Origin: Siniperca chuatsi
Lineage: Eukaryota; Chordata; Actinopteri; Centrarchiformes; Sinipercidae
Assembly (NCBI RefSeq): GCF_020085105.1
Contig: NC_058051.1
Location: forward strand, 19,043,455 to 19,107,454
Reading direction: 5' to 3'
Length of the DNA: 64,000 bases
Under the pieces are notes generated by a model. That model was given only the letters and a program-made list of their open reading frames with translations, was not told the origin of the DNA and searched no databases. Position 1 is the first letter of the stretch. The number at the start of each line of letters is the position of its first letter. The translations under genes were made by a program, and so were the position numbers. This document shows positions 18,590 through 31,040 of the stretch, piece by piece.

Positions 18590-19110
18590 GGGGATATGCA
18601 ACACTAAAGCACAATATTAACTGACATGATAAGCCCCGATCTTGAGGTCCCTGTGTCAAAATATAATTTTACGACCCTCAGTATTTTAGTTTTATGCTCA
18701 AAAGTTGCATATTTCTAAATGAATGTGTTTAATCAAATTACCACAGACCAAATCTGGGGCCAGGTAGTATTCTAGCATTAAAAGACTGTGTGGCAGTTCC
18801 TTTTTTACACATTTGTATATGCACTACTAAAGCACAATCCATAAACTTAAACAATGAAGGGGGCTCCTGTATTATTACCTAAACTTGAGTCTTACAGAGG
18901 TACCCTGGGTCAAATTCTAGTTTTAATACATTTATAATACCTTTCAAATTATATTATGGTTACATGGTAGCTTACATGGTAGGCCTACATATCCTTCAAC
19001 AAATTTGTGTTTCATCAAATGATCACAAACTAACTGACACATGGCAAGCCTGGGGCATGGTAAAATCCCAGCATAGAAATACCGATTGGTTTCTGGGGGA
19101 TATGGGTTGT
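18590..19110. repeat. Degenerate, locally repeated segments
   Basis: 'actaaagcacaat' recurs at about 18603 and 18826. 'gtgtttaatcaaatta' with a following 'ctggggccaggtagtat' recurs about 280 bp later as 'gtgtttcatcaaatga' and 'ctggggcatggtaaaat'. This suggests an old, diverged tandem or nested repeat. No coding content is seen. Confidence 0.4.
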
Positions 19111-19229
19111 GGGAATGTGGCTCAATATGGCTCCCCCACACCCAGCTAATTTTTGCCCCAGGGGTTCATGCCCCCCCGGAGGGCAGGTAAAGTTCTCAGC
19201 AACAGTTCAGGATACTACAGGTGTAGGAA

Positions 19230-19500
19230 CATAGTCTGCTGCAATACAGCTTTCAGCCATCAATGGAAACAATGAGCACATCGTTGCTACGCAGCACTGA
19301 ACTGAGGAAGAAAAAACGCGCCAACTTTACCTGCGTTACACCCATGGGGTTCCACCGTAGTGTGTCGCGTGACTTCTCCCCAACTGTTATGGATTGCACC
19401 TGCTTATAGGTTTATATTTTAAACTTTCGTTAGTTAATAGCTAACAAAGTGTGTGCTTCACCAAGGTTAACCCGTCGTTACCCTAACACAAATGTGCTAT
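19230..19500. other. Local CpG-containing patch, no gene recognised
   Basis: A cluster of CpGs (cgttgctacgcagcac, aaacgcgccaac, gtgtcgcgtgact, acccgtcgttaccc) stands out from AT-rich flanks. It could be a promoter of a non-coding transcript or the 5' part of an old retroelement. No ORF or splice-supported exon follows it on either strand. Confidence 0.3.
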
Positions 19501-20159
19501 GGGAAGTCTATAAGGTGTGTAACATTATACTAACAACTTATTTAACTGACTGACAAGATTTTATCTTGAAGTGCACCTTAGCATTACCTAACTAGCTAGC
19601 TATGTAGCTACTCACATCCATTGCTACAGTGCTACTAAGTACTAGCCATAATTTCATGGTTAGCCAAACTGGTAATGTTGCTGCTGTTCGTCTGCATTTA
19701 CCTAGCTAACGGTAAATTCCATAAAATAAGACAGAGTTAGCCACTTGCTGTTTCATATAATCATGTCACTGCCGGACCCTAGTATTTTGTCCAATATTTT
19801 ATGCTTTATGTAAGAACTATTACTCTCCAGAACAAACTAAAGTATGAAGACATTTTACTGTTGGCAGCTTGTACCAGCCTTAACATTTGATTGTGTGGCA
19901 CTGGGTCAGATTACATGGAGAAATATAAATGTTGAGTGGCTAATTTGCTCTATGGCTCAGAACAGGAAGAAGGCTACTGTTCTTCAGACATAAAAGGAAC
20001 AAAAACTTTTTAAGGGTTAGAGTTTGCATAGTAGAACTGGTGGAGGAAATGAAGGCAAGGGTAAATGCTTATCTACATGGAGTAGCATTTTTTTACACAC
20101 AGTATTTGCTATCTCAGTAAGTATTATTGAGGAATGGTAGGTTGAAATTCTTAATGCAG

Positions 20160-20173
20160 CCAGTAGAGGGCAG
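20160..20173 (+). promoter_or_regulatory. CTCF-like motif, full core match
   Basis: CCAGTAGAGGGCAG fits the CTCF core CCASYAGRKGGCRS at every position. It sits in the gene-free region about 3.7 kb past the dhx35 stop. A second 'agtagaggg' follows immediately in tandem. Binding is inferred from sequence only. Confidence 0.55.
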
Positions 20174-21346
20174 TAGAGGGACTGTCTTTCCCTGGCTTAA
20201 AGGCATCATGTATGGGTTAAGGTCAGCCCTCAGATATGTGCATGTTGAAATAAGTAGGCATTTCAGGAGAGGTGTATCCCTGCTCTCCCAGTTTACAGGT
20301 ACTCATCTCAAGGCAAATTCTACCTACTTTCTTTGGTTTCAGTGGCATGCCGCCTTCTTACCTCGCTGAGCTACACATTTAACATAAAAAGACTTTAAGA
20401 TTAAGGTGTGGTAATTGCTCCCACAGAGATGGCAAGGAGCATTCAGAAAAAGATGGGGGGAAAAACAGGGTTGTTGCAATTTTTCTGGCCAGTGGCACAA
20501 GCAGATGCTTGTAAACACTGGCAAATAACAAGTATGTCCACACTTGGGAACATCGCACTGTGTATTTTGCAGTTGTGTTCCTTCGCAAAGTGAATGCATG
20601 CCTACAGTCTATAAGTAAAAATCTCAATGATAGGTTTTTGATGTTAAGAGCATGGCTGATCCCCTGACTATGTATTGGTGGTAGAAGGTAGATTCATTGT
20701 TTTCTGTGGAAAGAAGAGAAAATCAGTGTAGGAGAAGTTGTGCTTATCATCACAGTGCAGTAAATGTTGGTATCCACTATGGATGACAAGAGGTGAGTGT
20801 GGACTTGGGTTTTAGTCTTTGGGCCAGTTATCTCAGACCTAAAAACTGACAAAGAAATAACCACTCAGTGGAAATGAAGTTGACGGCACTGGGTTTCGAC
20901 ATGTAGTATGACGGCAAAGTGTAAATGATATGGGTACAGCTAGAGACTTGGGTCACCTGTAATGTAGAGCATATTCCTAAAAAAAATTCTGTTAAATTTC
21001 AGTTAAAATCTGCCTAAACTTCAGCATGACTACAACAAAGCATCTCTTACCCTCCACTATCAACAGAGTATGGCAATCTGTAATGGTCAAATGAAATAAT
21101 GATTTGCTTCTAGTGTCAGTTAATCAGTAATGGTTATTAGTAACTACCCAATTAAGTGCGGTAATTAGGCATTAACTGTATCAATTAAGAAACAATGCAA
21201 AGTGCTGCCCACACATTAGTCAGTTTGACTGAATACCCCACTTAACTAAATATGAAATATGGACCTTCTTTCAATACTTGGCAGTTGTCTGGCTATCTCA
21301 GGTAACCAGTTTTGAGCTACTTTCAACCATTTTATATGGTCAGGTT

Positions 21347-21358
21347 GCCCCCTGTTGG
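21347..21358 (-). promoter_or_regulatory. CTCF-like motif on the minus strand
   Basis: GCCCCCTGTTGG is the reverse complement of a CTCF core with 11 of 12 consensus positions. Relative to the + motif at 20160 the two point toward each other, about 1.2 kb apart. Confidence 0.45.
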
Positions 21359-21620
21359 CAGCCACTTTTTTGGACTTGCTTAGTACATTACATTTTAATA
21401 CATTTACTCTATCATGAATTTTATTTTGCATTATTTGTGAAGCTCTTTGTGACATCCATTTTGTGTACCTGCCTTCATACTTGATATCACTTTTTTATTA
21501 TTGAGATATCGAGTGCAATTGCACAGCATCATCATCACTGCATATATAAACATTTAATACAAGCAATTAAAACATGACCACCATGCTGTAAGCAACCAAA
21601 AGCTTCAAGTCCTATTTTTT

Positions 21621-21689
21621 ACAATGATTAATTGATTCACTGAATAACAGACAAGGTGTCTGTTATTCAGTGAATCAATTAATCATTGT
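21621..21689. repeat. Perfect 33-bp inverted repeat with 3-nt loop
   Basis: The left arm (21621-21653) and right arm (21657-21689) are exact reverse complements separated by AGG. The arm begins acaatgattaattgattcac. No mismatch is present over 33 bp, so the structure is young or maintained. No other copy was seen in the window and no flanking duplication is evident, which argues against a transposable element. Confidence 0.9.
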
Positions 21690-21699
21690 TGACAAGTAC

Positions 21700-23155
21700 A
21701 ACCCAATCTGAGTTACACGAACTGTTGAATCTCCTAATAGAATTGGGCCCATAACATAGTTTGCTTATTCTATTTTTTTTAGGGATCCATGTAAGGACAA
21801 TAAATGAAACAGTGCTGCATCTGTCTCTGTGTCATCTCACAGGAAGGATGCTTTTCCCTACCTGATGTCTTTAAGGAGGACAAAAACAAGTAAGGAAAAG
21901 GGTACATTTTAAAGTTTTTCAGTTCCACTTAGTTGCCCATTAGTGTTGTGTAACCACATACATGCAAGGTGACAGCCGGAGGTATCAGTGATTAATCGCG
22001 TGCATGTGACTCGGATGAGGCAGCGGTTTGAACAGGTTGTGTGTACGTGGTCGAGTGTTCCTCACCATATTTCAGTGCTGTCAAAAAATCATTGACATGT
22101 TCCATCCAATTCAAAGAATGTTTAACTGTTTTAAAGGGTTTGATGGGAAAGCAAGTCATGTGTGAATTGTAGTTACCCCCTGTACAAAGTTTGTACATGT
22201 TTTGAAAGAAAACAATGTGGTTAATATTTCTCCCCTCAATGAACAACCAGTAATAAGTGCTTTCTCCCAGTTTCTTGATGGTCTTGTTTGTTGAAGGGGT
22301 CCGCAGTGTATCTTCTATTTATATTTCCTTCATCCTAAATGATGAGTGTAGAATTGTATGATATGACATTATATTCCCTGAGACCATATAAATTTGCTAT
22401 CCCTTCACATCTTTGGTTGTGTTAGGCCATCATAGGCAATGTTGCAAACCAATGAGTGAGCAGGACTGGTTTATGGCAATACAGGATTTTTACATGATTT
22501 TTGCATCAGTGTGATGAAGTATGTTGATTTTTCAGGTATTTAATTTGTTGGATTAGCCAAAAACAGACATTCCACTTTTGTTTTTTTATACATAAACTGT
22601 TTCTCATATAGTTTTCTAGAAAATGGACTATATCACAATACATACACTGTGATAAAGGATTTTATCCATTAGTGTAATCATGATATGAGATTTGAGGTTA
22701 ATGCTCAGTGTGGTCATTGACATAACATTAGGAGTCACTGCTTAGACTTAATGACAGTTAAGCACATCTTTCCTGGCTTGTAACCTGGCAAAGTGACAGT
22801 GATAAGCATGTTTTGAAAAATTAACATGCAGGGATGCTGTTATATTTAATAACATATTGACTTATACTGTCATTTAGAATGCTCTATTAATAAGTGAACA
22901 AATAAGCTAAAATAGCAGTTATTCAATGTTATTTAATATTGTAGTGTTATTGTAATTATTTTTGCATTTACCTGCAAATTCATGAATAATTAATTAATTA
23001 AATCCTATTATTGCCTGACTATTTTCATTAATGCAGAATAACATCGTGTTTTGGACATGCTGTGTGGATGTGATTATCCCTCAGAACATTTTTTATAGCA
23101 AGAATGAGGGGCTTTATTTCCAAGTAGCTGTATGCATGAAAAAAAAATCTAAGAT
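21700..23155. other. AT-rich gene-free DNA
   Basis: I see no gene, RNA or clear repeat here beyond short A/T runs and an ATTAATTAATTAAAT stretch near 22990. Short open frames lack any domain. Confidence 0.55.
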
Positions 23156-23159
23156 TTCA

Positions 23160-23530
23160 AGCATGGGAGGAATTTTTACATTTGGGAGGGAGGATGCAAT
23201 CAGTGGCATGGGACTCGCAGAGGCCTCCTCGGGTGACAAATTGAAAGTGTCTCGCTCTAGTTTATAGCCCTGATCAGGTCAAACGAAAAATATTGGAGGT
23301 CTGGGTGAGGAGACAGGCCCGCCTGGTGCAGATAAATGGACTGATCATTTCTTATTGAGAAACAATTCCTAAAAGGTAGTTTACTGTGTGACTGGGGAAG
23401 CGGCGAGCGGAGAGCAGAACACGCACCCACTGCTCCCTCCCTGACCCTTCCTCCACTGCCGGAATTAAATGGATAGAGAGAACGCGTGTTTCTGATGGCA
23501 CTCCTCCGCCAGAGAGACACTCCATTTGTT
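23160..23530. promoter_or_regulatory. Candidate conserved non-coding element A
   Basis: Repeat-free, balanced-composition sequence follows AT-rich DNA. It holds closely packed motif-like words such as cctgatcaggtc, gtgcagataaatgg, ctgatcatttcttattgag and aaacaattcctaaaagg. Its texture resembles ancient vertebrate enhancers in developmental gene deserts. No alignment was available. Confidence 0.35.
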
Positions 23531-25379
23531 ATGAAGTAGGGGTTCTGATGAAGTGTAGGGAGCTCCTCTTTCTTTTTTCCCCCCTTTTTTCATTCTTCCT
23601 TTCTCAGGCACTACAAGGCCGGCCTTCAGTCTGCTTCACATGAAATGGATGGAAAGAGCCGATTGAATTTTACACTCCCCTGGTCATGATTAATGTGTTT
23701 GGTGTGGGGCGTCTTGGCAGTGAAACTCCACTACCACTAGCTGGTGCTCAAGCTCTCCCATGGCTGTAGCCTGATAACTTTGCAGAGGGGTAGGGGGGTG
23801 GCTGTTAAAGCGGGGCAGTTTTGTTCAAGAAACCGGTCCTTTCATAGCCCACAACCCCTTCAACTCCTCTCCCCTTGTGTTAATAGAAAATCTCTTCTCT
23901 TGCCCACTCGCTCGTTATTACTTCACGGTCAGTTTCTCAGTGTGCTGCTGTACCCAGTGTTACTTGGCAGGCTGTGCTGTAAATGTCAATTTATCACTTA
24001 ACCCATTGTTAAAGGGTGAGAGGCCTAATAAAAGATGCCAGGTCATGTTATCGGATTCCTTAACAGATGCTCATGGTGTCGGTTTAGTTATTCAGACTTC
24101 ATATGTGGACCTGAAATTGCACCAGATTTCCAAGAGTGGGCCATTTGTTTGTTTTTTTTATTCATCTCTTACATGAAGTTAAAAATGTTTCAAAGTTCAA
24201 GTACTAAACAACACAGAGCTTAGCTTGTTTTTCTACAAGACATAAACTTCAAATAAACACAGGAGTTTCATAGTGATAAGATAATTGTATTATCCTGTGA
24301 ATTAGAAAACAAAGTGACTATGGTGACCTAGACTCGTCCAGCCACAGCTGATCCAGACATCTTCAGAGTATCTGGTGATAAGGGACCCATATTTAATGGC
24401 ATTAATGGCAGCAAGGCTGGGTTTTAGACTGGATTTACAGAAGTGCCTTAGATGAGAGATCAATAAAGAGGTAACTGAGTGGATGAGCCAGACTAAGCAG
24501 GAATAGGAGCAGGTTTAATTTTGCATAAATAATGTACAGTCTGAGAAGAGAAAAGGAGATAGAGGGAGTGCAGCCAGATACCACTTCGATCCTTCTTTTT
24601 TATAATTTGTTTTCCCCAATATTCAGACGCAGTTTATTTAGATTTATCTCAAATGTTGACAGCATATTTTCCCCCCATTTTGTTTCAGTCATAACCTTCC
24701 TCAACACTGCTCTTCATCTATTTCCACATTAATTTTGCCATCTACTGTACTCATATCAAATGTGTTTATACAGTTATAGCCCAATAGGAGCCCTTTAAGT
24801 GGATTGTATGTTGCCCTGCTGGAACTCCCAGTGCATCCTCCTTCGTAGTCCAAACCCTGCTTCGATCATCAGGACTTCAGCAGATGATGGATGGAGCTGT
24901 CTCCCTCCAGGTTGTCATAGCATCTGTTGCATGGTGCTCACTGTAGCCTGCTCTGTTGATGCTTGCATGCACACAGATAGGTCTCCACCATTGTTTGTGT
25001 GCGGGCCGTTTGGTGGGTAATGATGGAAAATAAGAAACACAAACCTACCTTTCAGCACAAACCTCCCGAGGTTTGAAATTATGTCTGTATTGCATGCTGT
25101 AGGTAACAAGGTGAACTGGTAGGGTTTTTCTGGATAATATTTCACTAGCTCTCATTAAAAGAGGTGATCCAGGTCCCCCTTTCACCTGATCTAAGCTGAC
25201 TCCTAACAGAATGGGTGTCTGTGGTTGAAATGGTTTAAAGGTGGCTGGCAGGTCCATCCTCTACTTAAATTGGTGGGGGTGAAGGTATAGAGGGAGGAGA
25301 GAGGAGATAACTGGAGATAAAAACAATGGGAGAGTGACGAAGGGAGGGATGGCTGAATGAAGGAGAAATCAATAGGAAA
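23531..25379. other. Gene-free DNA
   Basis: Mixed-composition DNA with several short open frames on both strands, none with a recognised domain or splice context. No transposon ends or tandem repeats of note were seen. Confidence 0.5.
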
Positions 25380-25640
25380 TCAGTGTTTGGGGAGGACTTG
25401 TCGTTTATCAGGTGACACGGTTAAACAGCGTTAAGGCACTAAAAGTGAGAAAAATATGGGCCATCCCCATGCTTGTATTGATCACAGTGGAATGGGGCGG
25501 CAGAAGGCCGAAGCCACTAATAAAATAAGACGTATCTGAGTGGGAATCAGCCAGGGATCGATGGGCACAGTGATCAAGGCCAAAAACATCTTCACTGGGA
25601 TTTAAGCTAGTTCTGCTGTCCTGTGCCCCCCTTTACACAC
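25380..25640. promoter_or_regulatory. Candidate conserved non-coding element B
   Basis: Complex, repeat-free sequence containing cgtttatcaggtgacacgg, taaacagcgttaaggcac, tgtattgatcacagtggaat and agtgatcaaggcc. GATA-type, E-box and TCF-like words are packed within about 200 bp. Regulatory function is inferred only from texture and genomic setting. Confidence 0.32.
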
Positions 25641-28600
25641 CTCAGTATGAGCAAGGGTTGGTGTGATGGAAGTTGTGGGGTCACTTAGAGGCCCGTCAGG
25701 CTGGACTTACCTCTTGTATAAAAATTTGTGGGAGAGAGAGTGGGGTGGATGAGAGAACTTGACGGATGGGATGAGATAGAGAAAATTTGCTCTTTATCTT
25801 CCACATGCGTTCATTTCTATAAAATGTAAGTACTTTTTTCCGATCTACTGTAATTTTGATCTGTCTGGCATGGTGACGAAATGTCTCGTGGGTTGACACT
25901 GGTATTCACTGATATATTTATTCACTAATTTGTAGAAGGTGTTTATTGGATTTGCCTCTACCAACATTGCACACCTGGATTTATATAGTTTCTCTGCTTT
26001 TTTCCTTGCAGATTCTCTGAATCGGGGTCAGATTGGATGGGTAGTTATTGAATGGCATTCTTATATTGGGGTTCTTATATTTTCAGTGAGGTTCAAGTCT
26101 GGGTTTTGGCTTGATTGACATTCAGAGACTTGTCCCAAAGTTGTGTATATTGGGTAGCTGTTGTGTTGAGATGTCAGCACCAGCACCAGTCTGAAGTTAT
26201 ATGTGCTCTATGTGCAGTTTTTTTTCAAGGACCTCTCTGTATTTGGGTTTGTGTTTCTTTCCCTTTATCCAGATTAGCTTCCCTAGTCCAAGCTAAATAA
26301 TGTCCACACTAAGGTGGCAAAATTGTAAAGCATATTTTTCTCCCTTCATTCAGACTAAGTTGGCATTCTTCAAACCCAAAATCTGTACTTTTCAAAAATG
26401 TTCTCCAAAGTAGATGAATCAGATATCACATATACCTTCACAGATATGGTCAGGTAAAAAGTTACAATGGGCCTTTTTCATATTTTGACTCGCCATAGTA
26501 GGAAAAGCACAGGTGTTACTGATAACATTAATGATGGCTCGTATATGTGTGTGAATGGGTGAATGAGAGGCAATTTATTAAGTGCTTTGGATAAAAGTGT
26601 AGCCATTTACTTATTTTGACATTTGCCATTATAGCCATTTCTCAATACAGGTATTGTCATTTAACTGTATTTGTGTGATTTGATTGGTCTGGGTGCAGTA
26701 GCCGTAGTAGATGTTGAACGAACAAAGGAATATATGAATGAATGAATGACTAGTATCATTTTCGTGTTAGGCCATTTACTTGACCATCCTTTGTGGAATT
26801 ATTGCACACACATTAATAAACAACAAACCAAATATTCCGGTGTGTAACCCACCAGCATCTATCAGCACAATAGACTGACCTCATACAAATATAAACAATT
26901 CTAAAATTGTTAGAAGGGCTATAATGACACAGTAAATAACTGATTATGCAGACTAGGAGGTGACAGAATGGATGTTTAACCTGTTGAGACCAATTGGATG
27001 AGTGCCTGGTTTTTGCTAGAAGCTATACATCAGTTTCATCAGACAAGTGAATTGTTTGCCTCTTTCTCTCAGAGCCATTTCAGTGCTGTTTGTCTCCAGG
27101 TGGGCTGTCACATGCCTTTTACTTAGGAAGTCCCAGTATAACAAAAATAATATGCAGGCCAGGCTGAAATCTGAAGTGTTACTGTTGTTCCAACAATGTT
27201 GTTCCAACATTGTTTCATTTCCCTTATGACTGTTAGCAATCTTCATGACCTTCTCCGATACTATTTCTCAACACAGATTTATCTTGGAGATCCGCTGAGA
27301 GTTCATTGGACTTCATGACTCGGTTTGTGCTCTGATATCGACTGTTAACTCTGCAACTTTATATAGCCAGATTTTATATTTATATTGGCGTGCAGGTGTA
27401 CTCCAATCAACATCTCAAGAGTGATCAAACCTCATCCCAGTCTGCAGTGTCAAGTGTATGAATTCTTATGCACAACAAAGTATTTCTTTCTGTTTTTATG
27501 TTTAATTTGAATACATGTAGAAAGTAACCTGCCTTTAATACATGTGTTAAAAATAATGTTTTTCATTTTTCATTTTGTCATTATGGGGTATTGTTATGTT
27601 AATAGCAAAACGGTTTTAATTAAATTAAAAAAGGAAGAGGTTTAGGAAGCTTTTAGGTTTGCCTCATCAACTGTTACTGGTGCTCTGCTGTCAATAACAA
27701 TGAGAATCCTTTCCTTCCCTCTTTATCTTCATCTGCCCTCATTTAAAAGCTGCTGTGTTGGTGTCATCATGCCAGAGGTTTTGTCTCAAAATGGGCCATA
27801 ACAAAGCAAAAAAACAGGGAAATCAGTTGTTGTGGCTGATTAACATCTGGCAGTCGGCATTTAACGAGTGGAGCAAGGCATAAAAAACGAGTTTTCTTAC
27901 TTGTGTTTTAGCATTGGAGCAGTGGTGTAAATAGACAGGATATCTCTATACAGACCACAGTTTTCTAACTCTTCCATTTCCTCTCCTGTTCTCTTCTCAT
28001 TTATTGCACACCAGATGGTGCAAGAAGGGTTTTTTGAAATAGATAGGATAGCAGAGGTGCTAACAGAGAAGTTGAGGCCTGTGGTCCAAAGGGACACTCA
28101 TTCCAGTAATTTGAAAATCTCCTCTGTTGTTTTTGTGTGCATTTAGTTCTTTATAAACAGATGTCAGTGGGCTAACTGCCCTCAAGTGTGAATGAGGACA
28201 TTGGATGTTCTTTGTCTTTCAACCCCCTCTAGACCTTGTCTGCTTTCTTTACTCAGTATATCTTTCAGCATCACATACATAACACTACAAAAACATTCAG
28301 TTCTTGGAAAGTTCTGGTTGCTGCTGGACGTTCAATCTTTCAGCATGTTGATTTGAAAGCAGCTATGCTATTCACAGGATTTAGAAGGAACTTTCCTGTT
28401 TTGAGCAAAAATGCCAACTGGCTAGTGAAGTTCAGAGGCAGTATCACTGGATAGCAGGGGGCATGATGAAAAAATCTGGATAGTTCAGTTTTTGTTCAGG
28501 ACAGTGAGGTTATATAGGCCATGGAAGACTTACGAGAAGGAAGTAGAAATACTAAACACCCAATGACCAGAATCATTGTCAGTTTTTTCTTTCATCTTTA

Positions 28601-28990
28601 CATTTTTCTGCACCTCGTACTGCAGTATGTTTAACAAGTGCTACAAGTGAGAGGTGACTGAGGAGAGAGCAGAAGTGTGACAAATAGCAGCACATCATGC
28701 AGAAAATGTGCAATGCTAAACATCAGTTACTGCACATGGGAGAAATGGTGTGTTTGTGCAGTGTTTGCTGTCCAAGGAGTTTTGGTGGGGAAGTTAAAAA
28801 AAAAAAAAAAAGGTCTCTCTGACATCTGGGGAATTCAAACATCTTGAATACATGGCTTCCTTTTCACAGTTTAAAAAAAAATTATGTTGTGGAGGGCAGA
28901 AAATCTTGCTGGGGTTTTGAGTTTCTTTTGATGTGTCCTGGTGGCGATTATGAAATCCAATAAAAACTAATTAGGAAATTAGGAGGCAGA
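25641..28990. other. Gene-free DNA with one dispersed repeat
   Basis: The only recognisable element is a chimera of two common fish repeats at about 26470-26605. The rest is AT-rich with no supported gene. A short poly(A) tract lies near 28797-28812. Confidence 0.5.
26470..26605. repeat. Dispersed repeat sharing a block with dhx35 intron 6
   Basis: 'gcacaggtgttactgataac' and 'attaatgatggctc' match the repeat at 11.0 kb. The following 'gtgtgaatgggtgaatgaga' belongs to a different recurring fish sequence that normally continues into 'aagtgctttgga'. The junction suggests recombination or nested insertion. Confidence 0.5.
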
Positions 28991-29023
28991 TCAATAAGGT
29001 TTGCTCTGGTGAAGCATGCTGTT

Positions 29024-29046
29024 TGTGTGTGTGTGTGTGTGTGTGT
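29024..29046. repeat. (GT)n microsatellite
   Basis: About 11 GT units followed by a G-rich run (agggggggtgggg). Confidence 0.9.
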
Positions 29047-29899
29047 AGGGGGGGTGGGGCGGTCAGTTTCTTGTCAACCCTTTTCTGCCCAGGGAGTGTG
29101 TTGCAGCTCTGACCCGGCCAAAGCAATTGTTACTGATACTCCTCTGTGGATTCAGTCTGCTCTACCCTCGTATGGCTGTAATTTATATTTTGTTGACTGC
29201 CGGTTTCTTCATCCATGTGTAATCTGATTCTATGGGTTCTCATTTTTGCTAATTCTATCCTTCTAATGTTACACCTAATGTACCCTGAAACCTCTTTATT
29301 GCTCTTTATTGCTCCAGCTTTGCTTTACTTAATTTATTTATTTAGAGTTGGTTTGACCACCACAAAAACAAGTGACGTAGTGGTGTTTCACTGACAGCAA
29401 TGTGATGGAGAGTTGTATGAGGTTTCTGTCTCGCCCTTGTCTTGAAAGATGAATGGCTGTGTTCAGATTCTTTATAGAAAACCGTACTATCTTGAATTGT
29501 ACACTTTCAGCACTTTGCCAAAAGTGAGAAAAAAAGTTTAATATTCATGAAATTAATATCTGTTTATGATAGCCTTCCAAAATCAGCTACAAACACACAC
29601 ACACATACAAGTATATCATAGGCCTTTTCATTTCAAACCATATTGTGAGAAAGAAGAGTAAATAAGACCAGTCCATAACATGGACATGAATACAACCAGG
29701 TTCCTACTGAAAAAACAGGGTTGAGGGGTATGGTGGTGTTGGAGTAGGGGTTTAGTTAGGGGGTGTATCAGTGAGAGGTGGGTTCAAGCCATGGGCCTGT
29801 AAGATAATAAATGAGTTGCCAGGCCAGGCCAAGTGGATTGCAGGGTGTAGTGGACAGTACCAACCCCTCCCTGCTTCTCTCTCCCACACCCCAGTCCTC

Positions 29900-30480
29900 T
29901 CCTTGGCCCTACTTGCCGCCCACCGGTCGGTATGGTAACAGGGCCTTATTTAGCGGCCGGACTCGTCCGTGGCTGCCGATTTGTCCTTGTCTAATTACGG
30001 CTGCTGGCTGCTGGCTGCTGCCCGCGTGCACATGACTAATGGAGGGGCCAGGGATGGGGAGGGGCGAGGTTGCGTGCAGGGGGGAGGCAGCGGGGGAGGA
30101 GGAAGCAGTGGACGAGCAGACCGGCCGCCGGTGATTTGTGGACCAGGCACTCTGTCATTGCCCTGGACCCATTTGTCTTCAAGAGGAGTTGGGAAGAAGA
30201 GGGGTGGAGATGAAGGGGACGGTGGTGGCGGCGGTGGGGGCTCCAGGGCAGAAAATGGTTTACAATGACTCCCATTTTCCAGCACTTTCATTCTTGGCCA
30301 CAACAGCGTGCATGGTTTGCCAGCGATGGAATGGACTGGGCGGCTGACTTGATGTAGGATATGACAGAAACCTTGACAGCTCGCCACTGCTATTTCTTTT
30401 TAGGGGGTTGGCTTGACGGCCACCCTCCCTCTCCCCTGAGAGCAAGCCTTATCTGTTTTCTCCCTGTCATGTGGCGAGAG
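29900..30480. promoter_or_regulatory. GC-rich island; candidate non-coding element C
   Basis: This is the most GC-rich segment of the desert. It includes ccgcccaccggtcggtatgg, tatttagcggccggactcg, a CTG/GGCTGCTGGCTGCTG run and G-rich blocks (gggggaggcagcggggga). The core 29910-30050 reads like deep-conserved sequence with taattacggctg and acatgactaatgg. Open frames on both strands are low-complexity (Pro- or Gly-rich) and are artefacts of composition. Confidence 0.35.
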
Positions 30481-30759
30481 CAGAGGCTCTGTAGATTCAA
30501 TGCTTTGCTGTCTGGACTCTAACTTGGAGACCAATTTTATCGCATGTCTCTGACTATACACATACATCACCCACAGCTTAGACTTTGGCTGTGTTTTCTT
30601 TTTTATTTCACCATTCAATGCTCGGCATGTGTAATTCATCCAGAGACGGTACTGATTATAAACAGTTAATAAAATTAAATAGTACTAGTAAAGTTCCAGT
30701 TTAGGTGCATTTTGTACCAGCTCCTCATTCTCTACTGGCCTTTTTTCTGCATTTCCCTC

Positions 30760-31040
30760 CTGTTATTTGCAGCTTGCTGAAGCCACCTGCGTCCCTTTTC
30801 CACCTGGGGTCCTTATTAGACCCGAGTTTGCGTTTCTTCAGCCGCACAGACAGGAAAGAGGAGCAGTAGGGCAGGAACTACTCACTCTGTATTGATTTTA
30901 CACTGTTTTTTATCTGCCCCCCTTTGCTCTCTCTCCAGGTCTTAAGTAAATAAACACCAGATTTGTCATGTTTGTCCAGGGAGAGGAGGGGGTCGATGGA
31001 GGAGATAGGGGGTGGTAGAGAGAGGCCAGGCCCAGGCCTC
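30760..31040. promoter_or_regulatory. Candidate conserved non-coding element D
   Basis: Repeat-free block with cacctggggtccttattaga, cccgagtttgcgtttcttc and ctctgtattgattttacac, followed by a purine-rich segment. The homeodomain/HNF-like words and balanced composition suggest a cis element. No gene is present. Confidence 0.3.

Noticed and set aside
29969..30445. Open frames on both strands of the GC-rich island
   Set aside because: Gly- or Pro-rich low complexity with no domain and mutual overlap; no splice-supported gene model.
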